Below are positions 25,228 through 36,531 of a stretch of 64,000 nt of DNA, in pieces; position 1 is the stretch's first letter; each line of letters starts with the position of its first letter. The DNA comes from Rhynchospora pubera. Lineage: Eukaryota > Streptophyta > Magnoliopsida > Poales > Cyperaceae. Below the pieces are notes generated by a model. It was not told where the DNA came from. It was given only the letters and a program-made list of their open reading frames with translations, and searched no databases. Location of the stretch: the NCBI GenBank assembly GCA_028095005.1, contig CM051461.1, positions 63,407,840-63,471,839 of the forward strand, written 5' to 3'. The position numbers were made by a program, and so were the translations under genes.

Positions 25228-25350
25228 CCGACAACTGGTGGTGTTCCTACTGCCGTTGGCTCTCCTGCAAAGCATGAGGAGCAGAATTATGCTTCATTTT
25301 TTCAATCCTTGATTCATTTTGTAATTGTAGTTCTTATAGAACATTAATTT
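25228..25350 (+). pseudogene. Exon-like fragment inside the inverted-arm unit
   Basis: After an acceptor-like ttattttccag, one frame reads PTTGGVPTAVGSPAKHEEQN and on to a stop near 25350. The other strand is also open over much of it, so coding strand and reality are uncertain. Protein not recognised. Confidence 0.2.
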
Positions 25351-26018
25351 GATTCAATTTCTGTTAATAAATTGTGAATTTGTATATATATTCCTTCTTA
25401 GAATATTGATGTCATTTAGCGACCAATTTCCTTCATTCAATTTTTCTCTATTTACAATTCATCAGACACAAGAAACAAAAGCTACAGGGATGATATTTAA
25501 TATCATATCATCAGAGCCAAAATTAAGAAGAATGTGAGCATCAGTTGTTGAACAAAACAATAAGGAAAAAAGCAAAATTGAGTCATGTTTAAACATAACA
25601 GGTTAAACAAGAGACAAAAATAGTAAAACAAGAAAAAATGCTTAAACATAACCAAAGTAAACTTTTAATTCTATTGAGTCATGTCGCTATCTCAAAATAA
25701 AGCTTAACAGTAAGCTATCACAGCATAAAGCTTTTTCTTTAAAAGCTATACAAAATGAAGCATTTCTTCACTACAACACTAAGATATCACAAAATAAAGT
25801 CTTTTCCTTTAAAAGCTATACAAAATGAGACATTTTAACTATAAGCTATTCATCTAGTCAAATAGAGACATATTTTGACTTGTAGATGTGATTTCAGAAC
25901 GTGGCGAATACAAAGCAAATGAAGAGTTCTCCTATTACAAAAAAAAAAGACAATAACATTAATAAAATTATTAATATTGATGCAAAAAGTTATATATTTT
26001 GTCTCTAAAAGTACTAAC

Positions 26019-26142
26019 CGTTTAACAATCGTGCATAATTGACATAGTCATCCGCTTGTGAATCCAGTGTTAAATAACTAGAGTTGCCATCAAGTTGGAA
26101 ATTATGTGTTAATGTAGGAGTTAAATTATCCTTGCGAATCTC
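26019..26142 (-). pseudogene. Exon-like fragment on the minus strand
   Basis: On the minus strand an acceptor-like tatatttcag precedes 41 open codons (QLDGNSSYLTLDSQADDYVN within them), followed by a donor-like g|gttagt. A further possible terminal piece lies below about 25935 (frame ending SQNMSLFD, stop), but the splice phase does not join the two cleanly. It could be a captured gene fragment. Family unknown. Confidence 0.25.
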
Positions 26143-27049
26143 CTGAAATATAATTCAAGGAAAAGAGAGTTAGGAAAAGGGACAAAATTGTAACAATAAA
26201 ATTTATTATTCAGTTTTTTTTTTTTTTGACTGAAACCATACACAATGAAAATTGGGATATAGCTCGGCATTTCACCAACTAACTATTCAGACATGAAACA
26301 AATTGATGCCTTTTCTCAAAGAAAAACAACAAAAAAAAAATGAGATTGGTTTTCATAAAATAAGTATACAGTTCAAACTTGTGATACAAGTGACCTACTG
26401 TATACAGTTCAAACTTTTCTATGAGATTGTTTTCATAAAATAAAGCTAATTAATGCAGTGCTGTTATCCTGAAGTACAAATGGCCAAGATACTTGTTGTC
26501 AGCCCTGAGTTCAATTGTTCAAATGAGATTCTCTCCATTTCAGCTATGCTTTCAGGTACCTATTTTTGTCTTTCTGAAATTATATATTTTAGTCAGATCT
26601 CATATGTGTGATTCTTGTTATCGTGGCTATTAGATTTGTTCCCTGGAAGCACATGCACATTATTCTAGTTGGTACCAGTCATGAAACAGATTTATTCCTT
26701 TTCTCAAACTCGATAGTAATTGGGTCAAACTCAGCACATACACCCTTACATTGATAGTAATTGGATCAAACACAATAGTAATTGGGTCAAACTTCGACCC
26801 AATTACTTTTCATTTCACTAACGCTTTTCAAAATCAGTAAATGTCTAAATGAACAATAGCACAAAAGAAAAGTTCAATTTTTAGTAAATGTACCAAGCTT
26901 GACAGCACAACAATGGTCCCCTTGCAATCATCAAATTTTTCCTATCAGATTCTAACAACAGTGGTCCCCTTCCTCGTGCTTCTCCTATCACAACAATGGT
27001 CCTCTTCCTCGTCTTCTTCAATTTGATGGAGAATAGTCCGAGAATGCTC

Positions 27050-27172
27050 TCGATGGAGCGTGGTCTCGCGAAACCATGAAACCTCCTGTCTCGATGGAGC
27101 GTGGTCTCGTGAAACCACGAAACCTCTTGGCTCGATGGAGCGTGGTCTCGTGAAACCATAAAACCACAAAAC
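27050..27172 (+). repeat. Minisatellite, 3 x 41 bp
   Basis: Three copies begin tcgatggagcgtggtctcg at 27050, 27091 and 27132, each followed by tgaaacc-type phrases. Unit 3 has a short insertion. Confidence 0.85.
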
Positions 27173-27820
27173 CTCCTATCACAACAATGCTATCGATTGA
27201 AACTTAGCACTCTCGCCAAATCTCCTGGCCCTCTCGCGAATTTCCTCCTGCCTTCTCCAATTTTCCCTCCAAATCTGATTTCTTTTTTTTTTTTTTGATT
27301 TTTGGTATCGATTGCTTTCAGATCTAGCACGGAGAGGATCCGAAATAAAAATAAAATTGAGTGACGGAGCGAATTCGTAGAGAGGTAACACGTTTGGGCC
27401 GTCGGATCGCGCGAACGGCTCGATGAGCCGCGCGACACGGTTTGTCGCGGATTTGGATTGCCCCTTCAGCCCTTCTCTGGTTCCCTTCTGATTCCAATTT
27501 CGGATACCGTGTGGTCCCCACATACTATACTACACTAGACAAGACGTTAATGTCACGTGTCACCTCTCAATTGGTGTATGCGACTCAGCCTCAGGTCCAC
27601 CGTCCACCTACAGGCTAGAGCTAGAGGGCTAAAGAAAAGAAAATAAGAAATCCTAAATAAATTAATAAAGCATATGCGTTGACCAAAGTCAAAATTGAAA
27701 ACGAACCCTTCATGGCTTCATCTCTAAGTTAAAAAACTAAATTCCTAGATATAAATTTATTATAAACAATTTAATTCTTCATAAAATTACACACTTCTCA
27801 ATAAATTTATACCTAGAAAT

Positions 27821-28936
27821 TAAGTGTTTATCAAAAACTCGCCGGGTTCGACCCGCCCCGCCCCAAACGCCCCATGGACCAGACCGCCCGAACCGCCCCG
27901 AACCGTCCATGAACCGCGATGGACCGAAGGGTTAGACCGGGGCGGATCTACGGCGGGTTTAGGTCGTCCTTTCTAAAATAACCCTCGTTAACCCGCCCCG
28001 TCTTAACCCGTGGACCGAACCGCCCCGCCCCGTCAACCTGTGATAAACCCATCCAAACCCAAAAAAAAGAGGGCAACTTTATATAATTATATTCAAATGT
28101 TTTCATTTAATAAAAAAAATTACAAATCAAATATAAAAAAACGAAAAAATTTTTAAAACAGAGAAGATAAGTAAAAAATAAAGGAAAACACAAAAATAAA
28201 AAATAAAAATAATTAACGAAAAACAGGAAAAATATTGAAAAAACAAAATAAAAACGTATTGAAAAATAACATATATGTCGTATGTTTGTATATATATATA
28301 TATAGAGGTGGGCTAAAGTGCCATAGATGGCAATGCCATAGATGTCTTTTTTTAGATATTTTTTTAAGATCCGAATTTCAATCGGTCGATCCAAACCGTT
28401 CAAATTGATCACCATATTGAAATATCATTGGAGACCAAATTTTACATTTTTTTGAATTTTTTTTGTATTTATTTTGATATGTTCAAATTGGAGGGTCTGA
28501 AATACTCCAATTATAACGTTTTTTAAAAATATCATAATAAATAGCAAAAAAATTCGAAAAAATGTAAAATTTGGTCTCCAAGGATATTTTAATGTGGTGA
28601 ATAACTTGAACGGTTCAAATTGAGAATTTGGAGTTTGAATCTCGAAAAACGACTCTATTATATTTATATACCATAATGAATAAATAACTAACGAAAAAAA
28701 AAAAAAAAATAACAATAAAATAAATGAAAAACCGGCGGTTCAAACCGGACCGGACCGTCATAACCCGTGCGGGTTTACATGGGGCGGATTTAAGAAGAAT
28801 TAGGATCAAGATTTATAGGATGGACCGTCCTAACCCGTCCCATCTTAACCCGTAGACCGTCCTAAACCTGTCCCGTCCTAACCCGTGGACCGTCACGGGT
28901 TGGACCGTCCCGCCCCGTCCCGTTTAGTAAACCCTA
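27821..28936. mobile_element. hAT-like element built of AACCCG/CCCGCC motifs
   Basis: A perfect 8-bp duplication ctagaaat flanks it (27813-27820, 28937-28944), the length used by hAT transposons. Ends are similar inverted repeats (taagtgtttatcaaaa at the left, complement of tttagtaaaccct at the right). Both subterminal regions (27839-28065 and 28725-28930) are dense GC-rich arrays of aacccg, ccccgtc and ggaccg phrases, striking against the AT-rich surroundings. A foldback element occupies the middle (28345-28668). No coding capacity. Confidence 0.75.
28345..28668. mobile_element. Foldback (near-complete palindrome) element
   Basis: Left-arm phrases (aaaccgttcaaattgatcac, ggagaccaaattttacattt) recur as complements in the right arm around a central tttcaaattggaggg region. 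Closely related to 30728-31118. A (TA)n tract lies just outside the left end. Confidence 0.6.
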
Positions 28937-29494
28937 CTAGAAATAAAAAATTCTCTAAATTCTCTAAATTCTTAAGCGATCCAAACGGTTCCAAAAGTCT
29001 GTCTTCCAACTTCCAAGGTAGCACTCTATCCAGATGCTATGATTGCTATCTATATAGAATTATAGATGGATATCATATCAATAACAATTAATTAAATTTA
29101 ATATACGCGTAAGAAATGTATATATGTACTAGCTAGAGAGCTAAAGATATGTACATTAACTAATAACAGTCAGATATACGTGTAAGAAAATGTATGTTCT
29201 CTGTTGTTCGTACACTTTTGTACTTGTGGCAACTGTAAACTGCGTAGCTTCTTCCATTGTCTCTCCATCACCCCATTTAAAATCTCTATTATAATTATAC
29301 CAAAGCAACCCAGAAATTAAGAAGCAAATTAATAGAGTAAAATTTATCAGAGATCCTAAATTATATATATAGTATAATTTTAGTCATTGAATTTTAATTT
29401 ATCCTTCAAGAGCAATTGAACTTCAATTTAATCCAATATTAATCGATCGATGTGCAAAATGGAGATACAAATGAATTATGAATCTGCTGTTGTG

Positions 29495-29745
29495 TAGACC
29501 TGTTTAACGTTTCAAATGGAAACGGAATGACCTGTTTCGTTTGCCGTTCCATTTATGGTAACAAAATGTACCGGACGATTCGTTAACCATTCCGTTTGGA
29601 CAGAACGTCACAGAATGTGTATATTTGCACTTTATTTCACTCAAACGAATAACAAAATACATTCCGTTTACCGTTTCGTCCCTGAAACGTATTGAAATTT
29701 CATACTCGTTTACCATTTCGTTTGAACGGAATGTGCACGAAAAAA
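29495..29745. mobile_element. Degenerate CCGTTT/AACGGAATG motif array (hAT-like remnant)
   Basis: About ten copies of cgttt / aacgg phrases (accatttcgtttg, gaacggaatg, ccgtttaccgtttcg) fill 250 bp. The left end tagacctgtttaacg resembles hAT ends, but no matching right end or duplication is visible. Non-coding. Confidence 0.4.
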
Positions 29746-30012
29746 GATAAAATGGTATACAGTTTGCACCGCTACTGCTGTGAGCTCAGACACCCAGTCG
29801 CCCAAAGTAAAAAGAGAAAAAAGAATATTGTCCTTTGGTTTAGAGGTTCCTACACACGCTCCATTTTCACATTATCTTTCTTTTTTTTTTCTTTTTTTTT
29901 GTTGTAGATCACATTTATTGTCCTTTGGTTTCACTTGCCAGTTTGTGTCCTATTCCATGTTAGTAAAGATAATTGGAGGAAAGGCAATTAAAGATTTCAT
30001 AAGGTGGTAATT

Positions 30013-30163
30013 AGGACTCCGTTTGGATGGATGTAAAAATACGGGAATAGTTTTTTTATACTCTTAAATTTATTATAAACAATTCAAACTCTTCATAAAG
30101 TTACACATTTCCTAATACTTCTTCTCTTATTTCTCTTATTTCCACACCATCCAAACGGAGTCT
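30013..30163. mobile_element. Small MITE with actccgtttggatgg ends
   Basis: The left ggactccgtttggatgg and the complement of right ccatccaaacggagtct form a ~17-bp inverted repeat around ~115 bp of A/T-rich sequence. The type fits Tourist/PIF-Harbinger MITEs. The target duplication is unclear. Confidence 0.6.
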
Positions 30164-30286
30164 AGAAAAACAGCAGAGTCCTGAGTGAGTAAAGTAAAAT
30201 CAAAAGAGAAGGGGCGATGCGAAATTGGATTGAAGAGTGATCCATCTCTGCTTATGCGTCTCTCTAAAATGTCAAAATTAAAAGTT

Positions 30287-30667
30287 GGTGAAGATGCATC
30301 ACAAAAAATATTCCGCGAAATGCGATCAAAACTCATGAATCTGGTTTAAAATTATCGATCCTAACCGTGCAATATGAACTCGCTATTGAAATCTTCTTGC
30401 AGACCAAATTTTTCATTTTTTCAGAATTTTTAAGTATTTTTTCGGATTTTTACAAATGACAGTTTTTGAACAGCACAGAACTAATTAGATTAATGATTTT
30501 CTAAAATTTCAAAAAAAATACTTAAAAATTTTGAAAAAATGTAAAATTTGGTCTGCATGGAGATTTCAATAGATAGATCATATTAGACGGTTTGGATCAG
30601 TCATTTTGAACCAGATTCATGAGTTTTGATCGCATCTCATGAAAATTTTTTTGTGATGCATCTCACC
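30287..30667. mobile_element. Foldback element, 381 bp
   Basis: The arms are complementary over ~60 bp with few mismatches (gatgcatcacaaaaaa, gcgatcaaaactcatgaatc), and complementarity resumes toward the centre (gcagaccaaattt with aaatttggtctgc). A 40-bp (TA)n tract follows at once. Transcripts would fold into a long hairpin. Confidence 0.75.
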
Positions 30668-30674
30668 ATAGCTA

Positions 30675-30678
<4 letters not shown>

Positions 30679-30717
<39 letters not shown>
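30679..30717. repeat. (TA)n microsatellite
   Basis: About 39 bp of pure TA between two foldback elements. Confidence 0.9.
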
Positions 30718-30720
<3 letters not shown>

Positions 30721-30727
30721 AGAGAGA

Positions 30728-31118
30728 GGAGGAATGATAAAATACACCCTGGTGTATGGATCGTCCCCATACACTCGAGTCATTTTCAAAATTAAAAATT
30801 AAAACAGTCAATCCGAACCGTTCAAGTCATCTTCCATATTGAAAAACTTTTGGAGACCAAATTTTATATTTTTCGAATTGTTTTGCTATATATTATGATA
30901 TTTTCAAATTGGAGGGCATGAAATACTCCAATTGTAGTATTTTATTGAAAATATCATAATATATAGAAAAAAAATTCGAAAAAATATAAAATTTTGTCAC
31001 CAAGAGTTTTTCAATATGGAGAACAATTTGAACGGTTGGGATCGACCATTTGATTTTTAGAACGACTCTGGTGTACGGAAGACGATCCATAATCCAGAGT
31101 ATATTTTATCCATCCTAT
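30728..31118. mobile_element. Foldback element related to 28345-28668
   Basis: The ends are inverted (ggaatgataaaatacaccct with the complement of agagtatattttatccatcc). The interior shares ggagaccaaatttta and caaattggaggg phrases with the element at 28345-28668. (TA)n tracts lie on both sides. Confidence 0.7.
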
Positions 31119-31128
31119 ATATATATAG

Positions 31129-32127
31129 AGAGAATGGCTATTGTCCTTTGGATAGGACTTAGGTGGTTTCCTATTCAGTTTTTGGCCTTTAGATGGTGTT
31201 AAGATTGATGCACGGATCTAGATATACGGCTCAGATTTAGGCGCTCAGATTTAGCCTTTAGTTAATTTGCTCTGTTATCTTCCGATCTCCTCCGTAACCT
31301 CATCTCCGTATATCACCCTTTTCTTCTCTCCCAGTCGTGAATTGCTCTCTCTCTCGCTTGTATTCTCCTTCGAAATAGTCAAAACCTAGAAAATTGCAAG
31401 TCTCCTCAAAGCATGCTCAACGGCACCTCCTCCAAATCCCTCCTCATAAAATCTACCATACTATGAGTTATTGAACGGGTTTGTTTTGTGAAATCTACCA
31501 ACAAAATTGTCAGTAGCTGTGTATGCAAATTTGCAATGAGAAATGTACCAAAAGGAATTGAGAAAATTTTATTCTGATTTGAACAAGTAGAAATGTACCA
31601 AAATAAAAATAACGCATTAGTTACTCAAAAGCATGAACAATTTTATTCTGATTTATATCTAACAAACCAAATTTTTGGAGAAAATTACAGATCGCATTTC
31701 TATTTAGGAAATTTTTTGTACGGATGTTAGGAAAATTTTTAGGGTTTAGAAAAATTTCACGAAATTTCATAAAATTTTTGAAGAGATTACGTTAAAGGGG
31801 TAGAGGCGAGATGAAAATTAAAATTTCGTACAAATTTCTTTTGAGAGAGCTTGAGGCAAGATGACAATTTTCTTGGTTCGTATAAGGAGTTGGTCGAAGG
31901 TGCGTGAGAAAGAGATGGAAATTTTTAGAAGGAGAGACGGATTCTGGAGAGACGGATTAGTAACGGAGAATCGTGCAGAGACAAATATTTTTAACGCAAA
32001 ACACAATCTCCAGCGCCTCCATCCTCGCCGCTCATCCATGATCTAGCACGAATCTTTACATCATCTAAAGGATGAAAACTAGATAGGAAACCATCTAAGT
32101 CCTATCCAAAGGACAATAGCCATTCTC

Positions 32128-32128
<1 letters not shown>
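31129..32128. mobile_element. 1.0-kb element with ~45-bp near-perfect terminal inverted repeats
   Basis: The left agagaatggctattgtcctt and onward is matched by the exact complement at the right (ending aaggacaatagccattctct) for about 45 bp with one or two mismatches. It is embedded in (TA)n on both sides, which hides any target duplication. The interior has weak open frames on both strands near 31818-32046 but no recognisable transposase. Superfamily undetermined. Confidence 0.8.
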
Positions 32129-32158
<30 letters not shown>

Positions 32159-32173
32159 TGTATTGATTAGAGG

Positions 32174-32320
32174 ATGCATAACTTAAGTTATGTATGTGAC
32201 TTAGTGGAACATGTGCATAACGTAAGTTATGCATTCTTAAGTCACCAAACACTCTGTACATAAGAAGTCTTAAGGGTGCATAACTTATTACACCTAAAAA
32301 GATTGCATAAGTTATGCACC
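32174..32320. repeat. Repeated small palindromes, gcataac-ttaa-gttatgc type
   Basis: Four related short palindromes (tgcataacttaagttatg, tgcataacgtaagttatgca, gcataacttatt, gcataagttatgca) fall within 150 bp. They may be part of a degraded foldback element. Confidence 0.5.
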
Positions 32321-32946
32321 GGTCTCCTTTATTTTTTTTTTCAACAATACCACTTAGAAATAATTAATAATAATATTTAATAATTAATAAATAATTAATA
32401 AATTAGAAAATTTAATAAGTAACGATAATTATTAAAAATCATATTTAATAATCAAGATTAATTATCATAATTAATAATTAAATAATAATAAAAATAATTA
32501 ATCAATAATATTTTTTATTATTAAATAATTAATAATATTTATAATATTTAATTTAAAGTCATTATTAATATTTCATAATAATAAAAATAATTTATTATTA
32601 TCATTAATAAATAAATTTTTTAATAATTAACAATAATTAGTAATTACTAATATTTAATTAATAATAAGAAGAAGAATAATAATTAGATCACAACGTATTA
32701 TTAATATATAATACTAATTCAAATTTAAAAATAATTTAATCTTCTGATATGAATATATAGATGAATTAAATTACTCATCCTTACTAGTTACTACACAACC
32801 AAACACTGGTGTAAGTGAATCTCTCGTACAGAACAAAGTTAATAGCAGCGAAGCTCACTCGAAATTTCGCCATAATTAAGCACTAGAATATAGAATTCTA
32901 GATATTTCTTTTTCTCTGTTTTCTCCATTTCCTGGAGCGACCGGAA
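32321..32946. other. AT-rich low-complexity tract
   Basis: 32340-32760 is nearly all A and T in degenerate aataatta repeats. No gene or clear terminal repeat. Confidence 0.7.
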
Positions 32947-34573
32947 TTGAACTCGCGGGACTATTTGCATTTTTATTTCTCTTTTCCATTTTTATTACGT
33001 GAACAAAGAATTTCAGAGTTGACAGGTCGTCTATTTGCGCGCAAAAAGTTTCTTGTATACGTCACAGACTCACAGCCCACACGCTTACACGCTTCCACGA
33101 CCGAGATTTCCGGTGCACGAATCTCAACCAAAAAGAAAAACGAAGCGCAGATATCAGATATGAGCTAGGCCTGGCCAAACTCAGAAGCTGGACCCCCATC
33201 GTCAGTCATTCAGTCCCAAAAAAGCACGCGTTTGCGCCGTGCCGAAACAGAACTCCGCGTTTGTTTGATAGAATAAGAATAGAGCCAACTAGACCGAACA
33301 ACCCAGATTTCTTATCGTTAAATAATAAATAGTTTTTTGTTTGGCCACGAGCAAGAATACTTGGTTATTAAAATATGAAACCAAGAGTTTATAGATACTA
33401 CGTCCTAATGTAACAATATATATAATGCGAAGAATTTCTTCTCTTTATTGCCTCCATCAATGTTAACAACGAAACCAGAATTTCACATAAACAAAGTTGG
33501 TTTCTCAATATTAATAAATAGGGTTAATTTACCACACAATGCACATGAGCCTATCCGTCGAAAATCTATGTGTTGGGTATGATATTTCCACGTCACCATC
33601 GTAAATATTATTATTGCATTATTTTCGTGAGATGTTTTCCACTATCCATACAATTGACACAATAAATCAATTTTATATTTTTTAAAAAAAAAATGCTATG
33701 TTACTACTAATCAGTAATCACTAATCTATTACATATTTCAAATAAGAAATTTTAAAACTAAGTAGTTCTATTGTGATAATCAGATAATATGGCTCACGAG
33801 TCACGAGCCAAAGTAGTTCTAGTATAATAATATGAAAATCTAATCGATCGATTATTTTGGAAAACAAAAAATGTTATAATAAAGATAGTAATATATATGA
33901 AATTTTATATTAATTAAGTACTTTCTGTACCGATTCAACCCGGCCACAATAGTAATTAGTGAGAGTTTATTTGACGACTGATATTTATAGTATGTATGTT
34001 AATTCGTCGATTCACTTTTGTCATATAAAGTCAAAATTATAAAATCGCAAGGATTCAATAATTGTAATTTTAATAAAGTTATACGCAGTTAAATATGTGA
34101 TTGTCCACCAGTAATCAACGTATTAAACATAAAAATCGACGTTTTCGACATCACCGTCATCAGTACACTATCACGTTATTATTATTTTTCGAATATTTCC
34201 GTACACTTGTTATAATAATTAGTTCATTTTGAAGATTAAAAAGCTTATTTGGTCACCATGAAAACATCACTATCTTTAATAATGAGATATTTAAATGAGG
34301 CTCGCAAACGAATGCAGGTTCACATTAAGCGCCATGAACCATGTTCAAGAAGTAAAACAATTATAAATTACCAGTAGAAGGAAGCGTGCCGAAATTTGTG
34401 GAGAATATGAATATGCAAAACGCGGACAAAATAGAGAGACAAATAATTTCATGATTCATATTACAATTTACAACAACCAGGTACTTATCCAATAGGTTGT
34501 TTTTCAAACGCGACTTGAGCATTTAAGTTAACGCCTCTGAGTTCACATCGATTTTTCTCTCTGTTTTCCTGAT
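32947..34573. other. Intergenic region upstream of the zinc-finger gene
   Basis: No supportable gene. A short open frame at 32947-33168 lacks coding character. The downstream part is the presumed distal promoter of the gene at 34788. Confidence 0.5.
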
Positions 34574-34591
34574 GGAGACTTGTAAGTCTCC
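34574..34591 (+). promoter_or_regulatory. 18-bp palindrome upstream of the zinc-finger gene TATA box
   Basis: GGAGACTT-GT-AAGTCTCC, two perfect 8-bp arms, ends 13 bp before the TATA box. It is a candidate binding site for a dimeric regulator. No known factor is assigned. Confidence 0.4.
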
Positions 34592-34604
34592 ACTAAAACC
34601 TTCA

Positions 34605-34616
34605 TATATATAAATA
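34605..34616 (+). promoter_or_regulatory. TATA box of the zinc-finger gene
   Basis: A tatatataaata block lies about 170 bp upstream of the ATG, giving an expected leader of roughly 140 nt. It is the only good TATA box in the proximal region. Confidence 0.6.
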
Positions 34617-34787
34617 GAAGGCACTTGTACTAAACCAACATATATACACTGCTGCTTGTAGCTTGTTCCCCTCTTCATACAGACCACTCTCCTATTTCAC
34701 TCGGTACCCAAATACTTATTCCTGATATAGTTACATTTTTAACCATTTCCTTTTGGTTGAAAGAGCTAGAGAGTTAATTAGAGAGAA

Positions 34788-35282
34788 ATGGAAAGAGAAG
34801 ACAACGCCGCATGCCTCCTGTTGTCTCTTTCAAGCGGGAGCGACACTGAAAGCATGCCGAAGAAAAACATGCGCAGACGCAGGCCACAGGCATCAGACGG
34901 GGAATTTGAATGCAAGACGTGCAACCGGCGGTTTTCGAGCTTCCAGGCGTTGGGAGGTCACCGCACGGGGCACAAGCGCGCCAAGATAATCACAATCCAT
35001 GATGTATTGGACAGATCCAATTACGACGACCATCTGAATCATTTGAAGCCTGCAGCCCGTAGAAACAATCTACACCAGTGCACGATTTGCGGAGAGGGCT
35101 TCTCCATGGGCCAAGCGCTTGGGGGCCACATGCGCCGCCACCGTGCAGACCCCATCGACATTATTGCCTCCGGCCTCAACATGCCGCTTCCTTCTCTTGA
35201 GGAGTGCGGCCGCTCCAGCGAGATTAATTCGGTCATCCCAAAGAATACTTCCCATATTAGGTTGCTTGAGCTCTTTGTATAG
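34788..35282 (+). CDS. ZAT-like C2H2 zinc-finger protein (two QALGGH fingers), 164 aa
   Basis: A single-exon gene for a plant C1-2i zinc-finger protein, a nuclear DNA-binding regulator type often linked to stress responses. Finger 1 is at residues 42-62 (C42, C45, H58, H62) and finger 2 at 98-118 (C98, C101, H114, H118). Both carry the plant-specific QALGGH helix. A basic stretch KKNMRRRR (25-32) is a likely nuclear signal, and an L-rich segment CLLLSL lies near the N-terminus. The C-terminus ends RLLELFV instead of the usual DLNL-type EAR repression motif, so repressor activity is uncertain. The length fits short ZAT11/ZAT12-like members. The start is the first ATG after the TATA box and the frame is intact. 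It is the only convincing host gene in the window. Confidence 0.9.
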   Translation: MEREDNAACLLLSLSSGSDTESMPKKNMRRRRPQASDGEFECKTCNRRFSSFQALGGHRTGHKRAKIITIHDVLDRSNYDDHLNHLKPAARRNNLHQCTICGEGFSMGQALGGHMRRHRADPIDIIASGLNMPLPSLEECGRSSEINSVIPKNTSHIRLLELFV

Positions 35283-36304
35283 ACATATAGCAGGGCTTCC
35301 ATGTCCATTGCATGCATGTGCAGGCAGCACTATACTCTATTATTTAGCTTTGTAAATTTTATTATTGCATATATGTTTGTTTACATAGTACTGCATGCAT
35401 ATATGATATATATATCCCAATATATATATGTGTATATATGTAGTTGACTTGATTTGATGCAGTCATATTATTGGACCTGCATGCAGTATATATATTAACC
35501 ATTCGTTTATTTTCTATATATATGTTCCTTCTGTAAATAATTAATCCTATCATGCTTGCTTACACTGTAAATTATACTTCTTTTGATTTTTCATTTGCGG
35601 AAATCAGACACAATTGTAGCAGAATTTTTTTTCGAAGAATTGGTAAAACATATTTTATTTGCGAATTAATTATAAATTAATCATATAATAGTTTTTTGAG
35701 GAATTTCCAATTACGTCGTGTATGCAAAACACATTCCACAAAAACAGTAATTTAATAACTAGCTCTAAATATGTATATAGCTTTCCAAACAGATATCAAA
35801 CGCTACACTACATGATTATGTTACAAAATTTGCAAGCATAACTCCAACCTCTATAGCAAATAGTTTCTAAGATATATGAATTGCACAGTTGACAATTAAT
35901 ATCTCAAATGTAGATCGTCTTATATACTGTCTTAGTTATCAATGTAAAACTTGGAACTGTTGGTAAATATATGTGAGCAAATACGGAGAAGATGACATTA
36001 ATTAATTACCGACTCAGAAATGAAGTATTTATTTAATAACTCAAAAACGTGCCACCATTGATTAATTTTATGTTGACATTAAATATATTTAAATTTTTAG
36101 ATAACCTATTTAAGGTTTTTAAGTCCAATAGAAAAAAAAAATGTTGTCGAGTAGAAGGTGCATGATCCATCATGTCAGGAGTGCTTAATTAGGACCATAT
36201 GTAAAACTGGACTGTTGCTTAATTTTGTGACATTTGAGTAAGTTTGATTAAGCTCGGCTCTTGCTTCTTTGTTTATGTTGTCAATTATAGTCATATTGGT
36301 GTTG
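35283..36304. other. 3' region and intergenic sequence after the zinc-finger gene
   Basis: AT-rich, with scattered tatata runs to about 35530. No canonical AATAAA is evident just downstream of the stop. No other gene seen. Confidence 0.5.
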
Positions 36305-36425
36305 TTTGAATGAGTTAGGAATAAAGAAGGAAGAATTATTTTGGAAAGAAAAATTCGGAATAGCGTTATTTTGGAAAAAGTGGGAAGAGTACTATTTCGG
36401 GAAGGAAAAATATTGTTTGGATGGT
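36305..36425. mobile_element. Partial Tourist-like MITE copy
   Basis: gtttgaatgagttaggaata, the ggaaag/gggaagag phrases and ttgtttggatg match the left half of the MITE at 39522-39810. Truncated: no right end. Confidence 0.5.
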
Positions 36426-36531
36426 GAATCAAGAAGAAAAATAGAAGAGTTGAATTAAAATAATTATTTATCTTTTTTTTCCAACCAATTTCTGATTTAT
36501 TATTATTTCTTTATTTAATTTAATATTTAAT

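Larger units (their letters stand above)
23672..27461. mobile_element. 3.8-kb unit bounded by ~130-bp inverted arms (Pack-MULE-like candidate)
   Basis: 23672-23800 and the reverse complement of 27331-27461 share a GC-rich block: gcaatccaaatc, then cgacaaaccgtgtcgcgc, ggctcatcgagccgttcgc, cgatccgacgg and ttatttcggatcctctcc, with small gaps. The arms contain short inner palindromes. Between them are exon-like pieces (25228-25350 plus, 26019-26142 minus) without a complete gene. Clean ends and a target duplication are not visible, so an alternative is two diverged gene 5' regions in opposite orientation. No transposase was seen. Confidence 0.45.

Noticed and set aside
34753..34989. Alternative frame across the zinc-finger gene
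   Set aside because: It reads out of frame through finger 1, and the 34788 frame has both fingers intact.
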